A DNA stretch of 64,000 nt from Odobenus rosmarus divergens (taxonomy: Eukaryota > Chordata > Mammalia > Carnivora > Odobenidae), in NCBI RefSeq assembly GCF_000321225.1, contig NW_004451523.1, positions 417,523 through 481,522 on the forward strand. Direction: 5' to 3'. Positions 26,026-36,590 of the stretch are shown here, piece after piece. The notes beneath the pieces were generated by a model that saw nothing but the letters and a program-made list of their open reading frames with translations, was not told where the DNA came from and made no database searches. The stretch's first letter is position 1, and every line of letters begins with the position of its first letter. A program made the position numbers and the translations under genes.

Positions 26026-26233
26026 TTTTTTTCTATTTTTTAAGATTTTATTTATTTATTTGACAGAGAGAGACACGGCGAGAGAGGGAACACAAGCAGG
26101 GGGAGTGGGAGAGGGAGAAGCAGGCTCCCTACTGAGCAGGGAGCCCGATGCAGGGCTCGATCCCAGGACCCTGGGATCATGACCTGAGCCGAAGGCAGAC
26201 GCTTTGCTTAACGACTGAGCAACCTAGGTTCCC
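26026..26233 (-). mobile_element. CAN-SINE, full length, antisense
   Basis: The reverse complement of the SINE is complete, from the T-rich tail and ATTTTATTTATTTATTTGAC through GGATCATGACCTGAGCCGAA to the decayed head near 26225. The duplications AAGACTGAATCTTTTA at 26010-26025 and 26234-26249 are identical. Confidence 0.97.
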
Positions 26234-26249
26234 AAGACTGAATCTTTTA

Positions 26250-27985
26250 AAACCCTGAACATATAAAGTGTGGCAGTTTAAAATGATTTTTGAGAAGAGA
26301 AACCACTTAGAAAAAATGGGCACATGTGTTTTATTAGATACTAGGGAGAAGTAGTATAATTGCACAAATTTTGAACTTTATTCAAGAAAAGCAGGAATGG
26401 AAACACAACAGGCTATAGTGTTCATCTTTGAAAAAGGAAAGCATGTAAGACCGTCTGGAGAAAACAAAGCTACTACCACATTTTCTTAAATCTAATTTCT
26501 AGGAGAAATTTTTGATGTGGTTATCTGAATAAGGCATGTGAATTGCAATCAGTACAAATCTAAAAATACAGAAGAAAGAGAAACTTTTCCCATGGCTTTT
26601 TTTTTTACACAAATCCTCAATATAAATTTTAAACTATAATTCAGTGGAGGCATTTCTGAAGACAGGGAAGTCAACACACTCAAGTATGCCCTGGTGCTTG
26701 TTGGTGATCTAATCTGATACAGACATAAAAGTCTGAAAAATCCAGGACAGTCAGCATATTTCCTTAATTGTAGCACATTGCAATGCTCTGAACTGAATAG
26801 GAGTAGGTGGCAAGTGCTGGATATGCTGACACTCTATGCTGCTGAAGAAGGAAAATACAGTTGCTTCATGGAATCAACAATAAGGTTCACATTCCAACTG
26901 TGTAAATAAAGAACCTGAACTAAACCCTGTCAAACCAAGAGTATCCTCTTTTCACGTTCTTCTACAAGGAATTTAACACGGCATGAGAAAAAGCTGAGAA
27001 ATCTGGAAGGTACTATTTAGAACTTTTTAAAATGTTTAGACAAATAAGATTTTAATAGTCATTGAAAATAGGAATATTTGCGTTCATATACATGCTAGGA
27101 TTTTTAAACTCCTGATCACATATTTTTCACCACTAGTTTAAAATCTCTGATTTATAAAAGAAAAAGAGGTTTGTTTTTCTCATGTATCTTGTAGTAGAGA
27201 CTATTTTAATTCTATATTAGATGCGGATTTACATAGAATTTACGAAAGTAGCTCAGCTGATACACCCTTTATCTAAGTCCCATAAGAGTGACCATGTTCT
27301 TTCTGTACAAATTGAAGGTTTTTAGATTTCCTTAATAAAATGGTCATGTGACAATCCCTGGTTCTACAAATTTATGGTAACAAATAAAACAAATTTCTGT
27401 CATACATGATGGCCAAAACTATTACAAAATCACATGTGACAGCAAAATTAATCTTTTATTACAGGAGAATAATGTTTACTATATTTGACATTTTTCATGC
27501 AAACATCGTTTTACTACTTCCACATGCTAAGATATTTTCTTAATGTCAGTGATTTTTTTTGCATATGGTTCAGAAACATTTTTTACTATAGCTAGTGAGA
27601 TATAAACTTAAGCTGTTGGTACATATACCATGGCTTTTGTTTTGACACTTCTCTAGCAAAAGATGACATGTATGAATATCTTGGATCCTATTTTTTAAAC
27701 CTTTTTTTTTTTTTGGCTGCAGGGAGGAACTCAAGGGCTATTAGACATGGAAATTAGTTTATAGAAAGTTTATCACATTTCCTCCCTGTAAAACTCATAA
27801 AAGAGTACAAGAAAGCTATTTATATCATGATGCTTTAGGATTATGCAAGAGGAAGTAAGGCTTAATTGAGGGGAAGATGTGGGAGATACAAGGCAGGAAT
27901 GGGATCAAGGAAACACACATATTAAGGGAGAACAAGAACAAGGGTCATGATATTTACTCTCCTGGATTATTCCTATCTGGCTAAA
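26250..27985. other. AT-rich single-copy DNA
   Basis: No repeat family is recognised and no coding signal is visible. A T-run lies at 27704-27714. Confidence 0.45.
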
Positions 27986-27989
27986 AATA

Positions 27990-28655
27990 TGCTGTTTATC
28001 CCATCATCATCAAAAAACAAAAAAACCCTAATTCACCTTCCTCTCCAGCTGGACCTTCTTTTCTCTTTGACCCTTTCTATGCACAAACTCCTGTGGTCAC
28101 TCTCCACTTTTCTGCTCCCATCAGACATCTGTACCCATGCATTGGACAGAAACAGCTCTCGTGGATGTTATCAATTCTTTCCCCTTCCAATTCCAAGGTC
28201 AATTCTTGGTCTCACCTCCCTCATGTGAACACCAGCAGCATTTCACATGGTTCTTCCTTTAAGCTCTCCTTCTTGAAGCTCCTCCTGCACCCTGCCTGCC
28301 AGGCATACCCCCTCTCCACACCCACTTTCCACTCTTCTCTCTTTGCTCATTCTGTTCCAGCAACTTCGGCCTCCTCCCTACACATGCTCCTTCCTCAAGC
28401 TTTGTACTTGCCTTTCCCCACTGCCTGAAATGTTCTGTCTCCAGGTATCCACTGGTTTACTCCCTCACTTTCCTCAAATCTCTATAGTCAGACCATCACC
28501 TCCTACAACTCACTTTTCCCTTCACCCTACTTTACTTTTTGTCAGAGCCTCTATCAGTCCTGGTGTTTATTAATTTAGATTCAGAAGGTCAGGATTTGGT
28601 TTGGTTTACCACCCCAGTGTCTGGCATATAGTAGCCACTTAATAAATACTTGTTG
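27990..28655 (+). mobile_element. L2 LINE with preserved ORF2 block and 3' end
   Basis: Near 28140-28230 the blocks GACAGAAACAGCTCTCGTGG, AATTCCAAGGTCAATTCTTG and CACCAGCAGCATTTCACATG match the conserved L2/CR1-type ORF2 region. The 3' part has CTGCCTGAAATGTTCTGTCT near 28425 and the terminus AGTGTCTGGCATATAGTAGC with AATAAATACTTGTTGAATGA near 28640. The middle is shortened by deletions. Overlapping plus-strand frames here are LINE remnants. Confidence 0.75.
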
Positions 28656-30955
28656 AATGACCTCAGTAACACACGCGGACAAGTCAGAAGTTCACAGTGA
28701 AGAACGTAGAAATGGTGTTCTGAGTTGGAAGAAAGTAGAAGAAGGCACTGCAGGGGACAATTATAAAGGACAGTTAAAAGTTGCAATAAAAGCATTCTTG
28801 ACTTCTCATCCCCCTCATATTTCCCAGGATTTATCTCAGGATCTCCATTCCTTAGAGAATCTACCTTAGGTTGGAGAACACAGATTTTTAAATAGTCCAG
28901 CTAGGAAATTTCTCCTAGAGCAAGAAAGGTGAAGGGTATGGCCTTGCTCTTACTGGGAGTGTTAAGAAGTGTAATTGGTTGTGTGAATCATTGTGCCAGT
29001 AAGGGCACAGCTGTAATAAGAGACGATGGGGCCTAGGCTGGGCAAGAAGCTCTATGAATGAATGGATGAATGAATCAGAAAAATCCAAAGAGATTCTAGA
29101 ACAATTAAAAGAACCAGGAATGTTATATCAGGGCAATGGAGAACTTGATAGCATCTTCATAGCTAACCTTAAATATGTGAAGACCCACTACATGGACAAG
29201 GGATTGGATTTATTTGTGTGGTTCTAGAAGGAGTAGAATCAGGACTGGTGAGTACAGTGTTCAGTCAGCCAGATATCTGTTCATTCTGTGATCCTTTACA
29301 ACAAACCCCTGGGGCCAGATGGATTACAGAATTCAGAACCCTTCTAATTTCAGACAGAAAGATGGTACATAACACTACCAAATGGGTCTGACATAGCATG
29401 GAGTAATCAAACATGTTAACATTTCTGCAGTAAACATATGAACATTCATACTAAGTGGAATGAATAAAGACTACATAAACAGTCTCATGTAAGTTGAGTT
29501 TGCCACAAACTTATAAAAAAATGTTTGGTTTCAGAGGTGTTTTGGACCTCCAAATTGTAGATAAGGGATTATGGTTCTGGACTATTAAACTACAAATAAA
29601 ACTGTATCTGTTATAATACTTGTTCCCAGCATTTGTGAACTCTATTATCCTTGTTAGGGAATTTGTTAAACCCTCAGGTGGAAAATAGGGAATGACCACT
29701 GATAATTAAGAATTTGGATATGAACACTTAATTCTTAATTCTTTTTTAATCAGCATTACTAGGAAATTTGTTTTTAGTTAACTAGTTGTGAATGGTAAAA
29801 TATATTATTTTATGGGAGTCAGCACAACTTTTCTCTTTTTTACTATGATCCACCAGCTTTCTGATGGTCATGTTCTTGCCTCTCTTAAGCTAAGAGGTTG
29901 TGCATGGTCTTTGAGTCTCACGTGAATCTTCGAGACACAGTAACAGACCATAACTAGTGGTAAAGTATGCTGTGAGTTCTTTTTCTTTATTAACGATAGA
30001 TGAAGTAGAGAAATTTAAAAAATAGGAGCCAATTTAAGCTTTCTTCATAAAAACATCATTTTCACTTACTTGGATTTGTATTTTTTTCCTGAGTGCTTTT
30101 ATGTGTGACTTCCAATAACTCCCCATCCATCCATCTGCCTGTCTGCCCATCCATCTGTTCAGCCATCCAGCCATTTATCCATGATATTAAAGCAAAACAA
30201 TTGCCTTTCTACCTTTTTCTCTAATTAGTCCATCAACATTACCTAGCTTCAAGTTCATGCTCTAGTACTCTGTGCAATGATTCTTTCATTTTACCTTTGT
30301 AAAATGAAAACATTAAAAAAATAATCAGAGCTATAAGAAATAAACCCATGTATAAACTCGATACAGAATTGAGTGCTTCTGCCCTAAAAACAGCACATGA
30401 ATTTAAGAATACATCAATATCTACATCTAGACTAACTTTTAAAATGAAAGCTTTTAAGTTATCTGTGAGCATCCGAAATTCTCTCAACTGCTGAAATATA
30501 CTTTTTTCAACTATTCTTCATCTTATTTACCTCCCCCATACGTTTGGAAAACTTTAATGTGGCCAAATGGAATTTTATCAAAACTTCCAAAAATGTTCAC
30601 CCATAGGCCAAAGGAATTTGAACCAAAGAGCTTAATTTTTAAAAATAATTGTATCTCATAAAGTTAAGAAAGACTATGAATATGCTTTTATTCTGATGTT
30701 TTATCCTTGCAAAATATATATTACCTAAATGTATAATGATAATTAGAATAGACTGCTACTCCTTCCCTTTTCCTCACCCAACAAATTTTTGAGGCTGATC
30801 TCCACACATTGTATAACAAATTAAAGTTTAGAGGACTAAGGATTCTCACAGGCAAACTTCTACTTCTGGCTACTTTAAATTCTAAATGAAGGTCTCTGAT
30901 TTGGATACCAATTCTGATCCATGGGTTTTTCCCATACCACCAAAATATTTATTCA
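28656..30955. other. Unassigned DNA with one possible old repeat
   Basis: A phrase at 29160-29255 (AAATATGTGAAGACCCACTA, GGACAAGGGATTGGATTTAT) looks like a diverged mammalian-wide repeat I cannot name. The minus-strand frame 30239-30487 (82 codons) contains a hydrophobic stretch LYMGLFLIALIIFLMFSFYK but no known family; AT-rich DNA often produces such frames by chance. Confidence 0.4.
30121..30183. repeat. Degenerate (CCAT)n simple repeat
   Basis: CCATCCATCCATCTGCC and related imperfect tetramers run through this stretch, ending in CATTTATCCAT. Confidence 0.8.
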
Positions 30956-30959
30956 ATTC

Positions 30960-31554
30960 TGACCTAGAGATAGCATCAGATCCCACAGATTAAGGGCTCA
31001 GCCCCACAAGACTGCCCCCCCCTTCAGATGCCAATGGCAAGTCCAGGTTGTCACTGTGCTTCTGACCCACAGTCTAGAGATGAAAGGTTAGAACAACCCC
31101 CTCCTTGGGTTCAACTAGTTGGCTAGAACAGCTCATAAAACTCAGAGAAACATTTTACTTACTAGATCACCAGTTTATGATAAAAGGTTTTAACTCAGGA
31201 AAGCCCAGTGGAAGAGAAGCATAGAGTAAGATGTGTGGGTCCTTTTGGGATTTTACAGAGGCTTTATTACATAAGCATAATTAATTAAATGGCCAATGGG
31301 CCATTGGTGATTGATTCAGTCCCTCTTCCCTCTCCAGTAGTTAGGGGATAGGACAGAGAGTTCCAACCCTCTAATTACAGGCTTGGTTCCCTGGTCATCC
31401 TTAGCGACCTAAGGGCTTTCTAAAAGTCACCCCATAACATAACAGAAGACATCTTTATAACTCTCATCACTTAGGAAATCCCAAAGATTTTAGGAGCTCT
31501 GTGTCAGAAAATTAGCTGAAGATCAAATAAATATTTCTTATTATAAACCACATA
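30960..31554 (-). mobile_element. Old endogenous-retrovirus LTR, antisense (subfamily not assigned)
   Basis: The minus strand starts TGTGGTTTATAATAAGAAAT at 31554, consistent with the TG start of an LTR. The plus strand shows GGCCAATGGGCCATTGGTGA near 31295, AGAGGCTTTATTACATAAGC near 31257 and GAACAGCTCATAAAACTCAG near 31125, phrases I associate with ERVL-type mammalian LTRs. The far end is uncertain; TGACC at 30960 is a candidate CA terminus on the minus strand. No target-site duplication or proviral genes are seen, so it is a solo LTR or fragment. Confidence 0.6.
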
Positions 31555-31796
31555 TTAAAATGCCTAAAAGACATGAGTATTCAATATATTCTTTTAAAAC
31601 AGAGTGAATGTCTATATAATCTGGTATAATTTTGAGTTTTATCATTTTTCAAAGTGATGGTAAATGCAGCCCACCTGAGATGCCCATATTATAAAACAAT
31701 AGAGAAATATTAATAAGGCTTAAATATATGGTAAAAAGTACTAATTCATTAATATGACTATAGATTATTCTGTTTATTAAAAAAATAAAATAGCTG

Positions 31797-32000
31797 GGAG
31801 CGCCTGGGTGGCTTAGTCAGTTAGGCATCCAACTCTTGGTTTTCAGCTCGGGTCATGAGATAGAGCCTGGGGTCAGGCTCTGCACTCAGCAGGGAGTCTG
31901 CTTCTCTCCCTCTGCCCCTCCCCAACATGTTCGCCCTCTTTCTCTCTCTCTCTCTCTCTCTCTAGACAGATACATAGATATCTAAGATAAGTGAATCTTT
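31797..32000 (+). mobile_element. Older CAN-SINE with expanded CT tract
   Basis: The head GGGAGCGCCTGGGTGGCTTAG is present, followed by CCAACTCTTGGTTTTCAGCT, a form seen in older SINE groups. The CT-rich body has become a long (TC)n run. The tail is degenerate (GTGAATCTTTAAAAAAATG). Flanking AAAAAATAAAATAGCT and AAAAAATAAAAAAGCC may be target-site duplications, but A-richness makes this weak. Confidence 0.9.
31939..31964. repeat. (TC)n microsatellite within a SINE
   Basis: A run of about a dozen TC units arose in the CT-rich body of the SINE at 31797-32000. Confidence 0.92.
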
Positions 32001-32040
32001 AAAAAAATGTTAAAGATATTTTTAAAAATATAAAAAATAA

Positions 32041-33100
32041 AAAAGCCACACTTATGTCTTATTATTGGGTTTTGCTACACATGACTACGACACAAGATCA
32101 CCCTGATGGAATACTAAGTCAAGAACACTTCTACTGCCCCAGTTCTCCTAATTTGGTGGAGATGAGGGTCAGTCATCTTTGGGTTAATGGAACTTGGGGG
32201 ATCAGGCCCTCTCTAATGTGACTGCCACCTTTCCCTCCAGGGCATTCTCCCATCACCTCATCTCCCATCTCCTCTCCAGAAGCACCCCAAGGCAGAACAA
32301 CTTGGGAAGCCCAGGAAGAGATGGTAGTGACCTCCTGACTCTGTCCACTCTGCTTGCAATGAAACAGCTACGGCCTCCATCAACACACTCTGAATTCTGT
32401 GCTCATTGAGACTGCTACTTTCTGAAAATTACGATTTCCTTATAAAAAGCCAGCAAGCTTGAATCTGCCTAAGTCTCCAAAGGACAGGGTAAGGCCTACT
32501 TCCGGACTGTGCACGGGATATTCTAATTCTCCTCTGAGCCTGAGTTTTCACTTTGCCAAGTGCAACCATCAGCTATTTCTACACAATGCAATGGGGGGTG
32601 CAGCTCATAGTAGGAGAGGACTGTGTGCCCTTTCTGTAAATGCAGAAGTGGCATGACCCTCATTCTGTAAGGCACAGCTATCCAAACAGGACTTTATATA
32701 GCTCAGCATCAAGTTTTAAATCATTCAAAGAAGGAATCTGTAAGGACACATACCAGCCTTTCTCCAGAGAGAGATCAATGAGCTGTGGAGACATGTTGGG
32801 CAGGAACACTTTCTTTCATCTAGATATAGAGTGTGACACATTGGTGCCAGTCTGTTATTCCTAAAGGAAAGGGCAACCTTGATAATCAACTGGAGGTGGA
32901 ACATGGCCAGGGCTGCGTGGGAGAGGATGGAGACAAAGCCGATGGATTATTCAGAGAATGTTTAACATTATTCCACAAGATAAAATGACAGATGAAGTTG
33001 ATTAAAGTTTTCAAACTTAGAAAGACATCCAAGGCATCAAGGATCCTAAGTATTTTCTTATAGTTCTTACTCGGGAGACAAAAGCAAAATAAATCCAAAT
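32041..33100. other. Unassigned DNA
   Basis: No repeat family is confidently recognised. The interval 32190-32410 is CT/CA-rich and may be a decayed LINE. Short plus-strand frames lack any domain. Confidence 0.4.
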
Positions 33101-33102
33101 GG

Positions 33103-33138
33103 AATGAAATAAAATAATAAAATAAAATAAAATAATAA
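33103..33138. repeat. (AAAAT)n simple repeat
   Basis: Repeated AATAAAATAAAATA units, slightly imperfect. The minus strand reads as Phe/Tyr/Ile-rich sequence by chance. Confidence 0.92.
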
Positions 33139-33393
33139 ATGCTCATAGGTTTCATGTAACACAACATTCAAAAGGAGTGAGCAGACAAACCTCCACGTAG
33201 CTATATATTGATAATATTATAATTAGAAAACCTGAATTGCAAAAATTTTACCATTTTAGGAATTATATGATGCAATTTTCATTTTTTTGGTTCTGCAACA
33301 TTATTAGTCTTAAAAATTGTAAAATCATAGCTCCTAAAACTCTAAGAGCATTAGAATTTGAATTGGACATGAAATTATAATATGCATAAAAAA

Positions 33394-33936
33394 TTATGTA
33401 TATATAATAACTTGATGATGATGATGATGATGACACTGATTTGAAGATTCTTTTGAGGAGGAACAAATTGTAAACAATAACTTTCTACATAAACCAAAGA
33501 ACCCAGGCTTATGTGATATCGATTGGCCATGATGGTTGTTCAACTGATAGACACTTGAATTGATTGGAAATGCCAATCTCCAAGACCACATTGTTAGTTC
33601 TTCAGCATCAACATGATTAGTCTTCACTGAGTGCCCACTGGCTAGGATGCACCACATAAAGGGTCTGTTCCTATTATTGTCTGTCTCAAAAAAGTGTCTT
33701 CTTTCCACTGGCTCAAAATTCCACTCATGACCTAGCAGCTGCCCATTGGCTGAAACTGCTAAGCCCAACTGTTTATGACAAGCAGAAGCAAAAACCCTGA
33801 GCAGCACATTGGCCAGAAGGCCTGTGGAGTGGGGTCCTGAATGAGCACCCAAAAAGGCCAGGGAAGGGCTGGAGACATTACAGTGAGAAGATGAAGTGTT
33901 GACTAGACAGAAGGGAAAGGCTTTACCCCATAGCAA
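33394..33936 (-). other. 180-codon open frame of doubtful coding value
   Basis: This is the longest gap-free reading frame in the window, but I recognise no protein family. The C-terminal His run (CHHHHHHQ) is produced by the GAT microsatellite at 33413-33434. There is no evident splice-site pattern, polyadenylation signal or conserved motif. The DNA contains five or more CCAAT/ATTGG-type words, which suggests a locally repetitive or regulatory origin. I do not call it a gene. Confidence 0.3.
33413..33434. repeat. (GAT)n microsatellite
   Basis: Seven GAT units in a row followed by GAC. On the minus strand this yields the polyhistidine seen in the overlapping frame. Confidence 0.95.
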
Positions 33937-34682
33937 ACGCAGACAAATTTCTTTCCCTTTTATTTTAACAGTTTATTATATCCACTATTATCACTTCTTC
34001 ATTCAGAAATATAGGTTAAGAGAACTGACAATCTCCTCCTATGGAGATAAGATTTGAAAAAAAATGTTTATTTGCAATAGATGAATAATTTCAAAATACA
34101 TACACACATATCTATTATGTTGTGTGTATTTTTAACATGACTTGTGATTTCCTGAAATGGGTTTACACAGAGAAAGCACTGGCTAATTTCATCACTATAG
34201 AGTCAAGCTATTATAAATTACTAATCATCTAAATTGATGGGGACTTTTTTTTTAATTTTATTATGTTATATTAATCACCATTCATTACATCATTAGTTTT
34301 TGATGTAGTGTTCCATGATTCATTGTTTGCATATAACACCCAGCGCTCCATTCAATACGTACCCTCTTTAATACTCATCACCAGGCTAACCCATCCCCCC
34401 ACCCCCTCCCCTCTAGAACCCTCAGTTTGTTTCTCAGAGTCCACAGTCTCTCATGGTTTGTCTCCCCCTCCGATTCCCCCCTTCATTTTACCCTTCCTAC
34501 TATCTTTTTTTTTTTTAACATATAATGTATTATTTGTTTCAGAGGTATAGGTCTGTGATTCAACAGTCTTACACAATTCACAGCGCTCACCATAGCACAT
34601 ACCCTCCCCAATGTCTATCACCCAGCCACCCCAACTCTCCCACCCCCCACCACTCCAGCAACCCTCAGTTTGTGTCCTAAGA

Positions 34683-35261
34683 TTAAGAATTCCTCATATC
34701 AGTGAGATCATATGATACATGTCTTTCTCTGATTGACTTATTTTGCTCAGCATTAACACCCTCCAGTTCCATCCATGTCATCGCAAATGGCAAGATTTCA
34801 TTCCTTTTGATGGCTGCATAATATTCCATTGTGTGTGTGTGTGTGTGTGTGTGTATACACACCACATCTTCTTTATCCATTCGTCTGTCAAAGGACATCT
34901 TGGCTCTTTCCACAGTTTGGCTATTGTGGACATTGCTGCTATAAACATCGGGGTGCAAATACCCTTTCGGATCACTACACTTGTATCTTTGGGGTAAACA
35001 CCCAGTAGTGCAATTGCTGGGTCATAGGGTAGCTCTCTTTTCAACTTTTTGAGGAACTCCACACTGTTTTCCAGAGTGGCTGCACCAGCTTGCATTCCCA
35101 CCAACAGTGTAGGAGGGTTCCCCTTTCTCCACATCCCTGCCAACATCTGTCGTTTCCTGACTTGTTAATTTTAGCCACTCTGACTGGTGTGAGGTGGTAT
35201 CTCATTGAGGTTTTGGTTTGGATTTCCCTGATGCCGAGCGATGTGGAGCACTTTTTCATGT
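34683..35261 (-). pseudogene. LINE-1 ORF2 remnant, C-terminal part
   Basis: On the minus strand three frames together cover the ORF2 C-terminus. They include [60 protein letters not shown] and MEYYAAIKRNEILPF, and end DLTDMRNS with a stop at the natural position. At least two frameshifts break it. A Thr-His run (IHTHTHTHTMEYY) encoded by the (AC)n microsatellite precedes the EYYAAIK motif. Confidence 0.95.
34830..34854. repeat. (TG)n microsatellite inside LINE-1 ORF2
   Basis: A 25-bp TG run sits at the same ORF2 position as the (AC)n at 1370-1397 in the other, opposite-strand LINE-1. It encodes alternating His and Thr in the element's frame. Confidence 0.95.
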
Positions 35262-35335
35262 TTGACAGGGACTTTTTGATTTTGGAATGAGCTATGCAAT
35301 TTCTTTTTTTACAGTTTTTGCCAGCAGATTTATTT

Positions 35336-35557
35336 ATTTTTTTTTAAGAGTGGGACATTTCTCTTTTTTTTTTTTTAAGATTTTATTTATTTACTGACAG
35401 AGAGAAAGAGAGCACAAGCAGGGGGAGCTACAGGAAGTGGGAGAGAAGCAGGCTCCCCGCTGAGCAGGGATCCTAATGTGGGGCTCAATCCCAGGACCCT
35501 GAGATCATGACCTGAGCCGAAGGCAGATGCTTAACTGACTGAGCCACCCAGGAGCCA
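35336..35557 (-). mobile_element. CAN-SINE, full length, antisense, with duplicated T-rich tail
   Basis: The reverse complement runs from a T-rich tail through AAGATTTTATTTATTTACTG to the head (GACTGAGCCACCCAGGAGCC). Duplications TGCCAGCAGATTTATTT at 35319-35335 and 35558-35574 are identical. The tail contains two T-runs separated by AAGAGTGGGACATTTCTC, an unusual interruption suggesting 3' transduced or template-switched sequence. It lies 58 bp downstream of the LINE-1 target-site duplication. Confidence 0.97.
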
Positions 35558-35821
35558 TGCCAGCAGATTTATTTCTCAACTTTTGATCTAGCTAATATTC
35601 ATGTGAGTAGTTAATAGATTTGCTTTTCATGAGTACATCCGAAACTCTGAGGGCACAGGGAAAAGCCTGAGAGTGTGCCAAGAAGGAAGACACAAGAACC
35701 AATGTAGGACTTCAAAACCGTCAGCCATCTAAACAGATCATCACAGGCGGTCAGCATGTCCAACTGTGGTCTGCGTTTATGCTTAGAACTCTGATGTGAG
35801 AAATCTCCTTAGTTAAAAAAA

Positions 35822-36590
35822 AAAAAAGCTTTATTGAGATATCATTAACATACTATAAAATTTGCCCATTTAAAGTGGACAATTCAATGTTTCTTTTAGT
35901 ATATTCACAGGGTTGTGTAGAACATTTCATAACCCCCAAAAGAAACTTCACTAGCCATCCTTCCCCATACCTCTCTCCCCTCAACCCCAGACACAGCTAA
36001 TCTACTTTCAGATCCTATATATTTGCCAATTCTGGACATTTCATATAAATCAAATCATACAATATATAGCCTTTTGTGACTGTCTCCTTTCACTTAGCAT
36101 AATATTTTCAAGGTTCATCCATGGTACAGCATATATCACCGCTTTATTTCTTTTAACTGCCAAATAATATCCCATTGTAATATTCACCTTTTACTTATCC
36201 ACTCAGCTGATGGACATTTGAGTTGTTTCCATCTTTTGGATATCATTAATAGTGCTGCCATGACCACATGTGTACAAGTGTTTGTGTGGGTCCACACTTT
36301 TACTCTTCTTCGTTATAAAGCTAGGAAGGAGCTCCTGAGTCCCATGGTAACTCTAGGTTTAACCTTGGGAGGAGATGCCTAACTGTTTTCCAAAGTGGTT
36401 GCACTATTCCACATTCCCACCAGCAGTGTGACAGTTTCACAAGTTCTCCTCATCTCCTCCAACACTTGTTATATTATCTGGTTTTTCTTCTAAAGCCATC
36501 CTAGTGTGCATGTCTCTTTGTGGTTTTGATTTACATTTCCATGATGGCTCATCATGCAGAGCATCTTTTCAGATGTTTATTGGCCATTCT
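35822..36590 (-). mobile_element. Mid-age LINE-1 3' end, antisense
   Basis: Phrases in order are GCTTTATTGAGATATCATTA, TTGCCCATTTAAAGTGGACA, TCTGGACATTTCATATAAAT, TTCACTTAGCATAATATTTT, GTTCATCCATGGTACAGCAT, TTCCACATTCCCACCAGCAG and CATCTTTTCAGATGTTTATT. They match the reverse complement of the 3' end of L1M-type elements, which are older than the carnivore LINE-1 next door. Confidence 0.92.

Larger units (their letters stand above)
34250..35261 (-). mobile_element. Carnivore LINE-1, 5'-truncated, antisense
   Basis: Poly-T and ATTTTATTATGTTATATTAA mark the 3' end on the minus strand. A C-rich 3' UTR with CACCCAGCGCTCC follows, then ORF2 to about 35261, where the element is truncated at CTTTTTCATGT. 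Target-site duplications TTGATGGGGACTTTTT (34234-34249) and TTGACAGGGACTTTTT (35262-35277) have two mismatches, so both ends are certain and the insertion is fairly recent. Confidence 0.97.

Noticed and set aside
29704..29740. Inverted repeat AATTAAGAAT / ATTCTTAATT with a 17-base spacer
   Set aside because: It is a perfect 10-bp dyad but made only of A, T and one G/C per arm in AT-rich DNA, so it is expected by chance.
30239..30487. 82-codon minus-strand frame with a hydrophobic stretch, like a small membrane protein
   Set aside because: The DNA is AT-rich, which commonly yields Phe/Leu/Ile-rich frames. There is no conserved motif, promoter or polyadenylation context.
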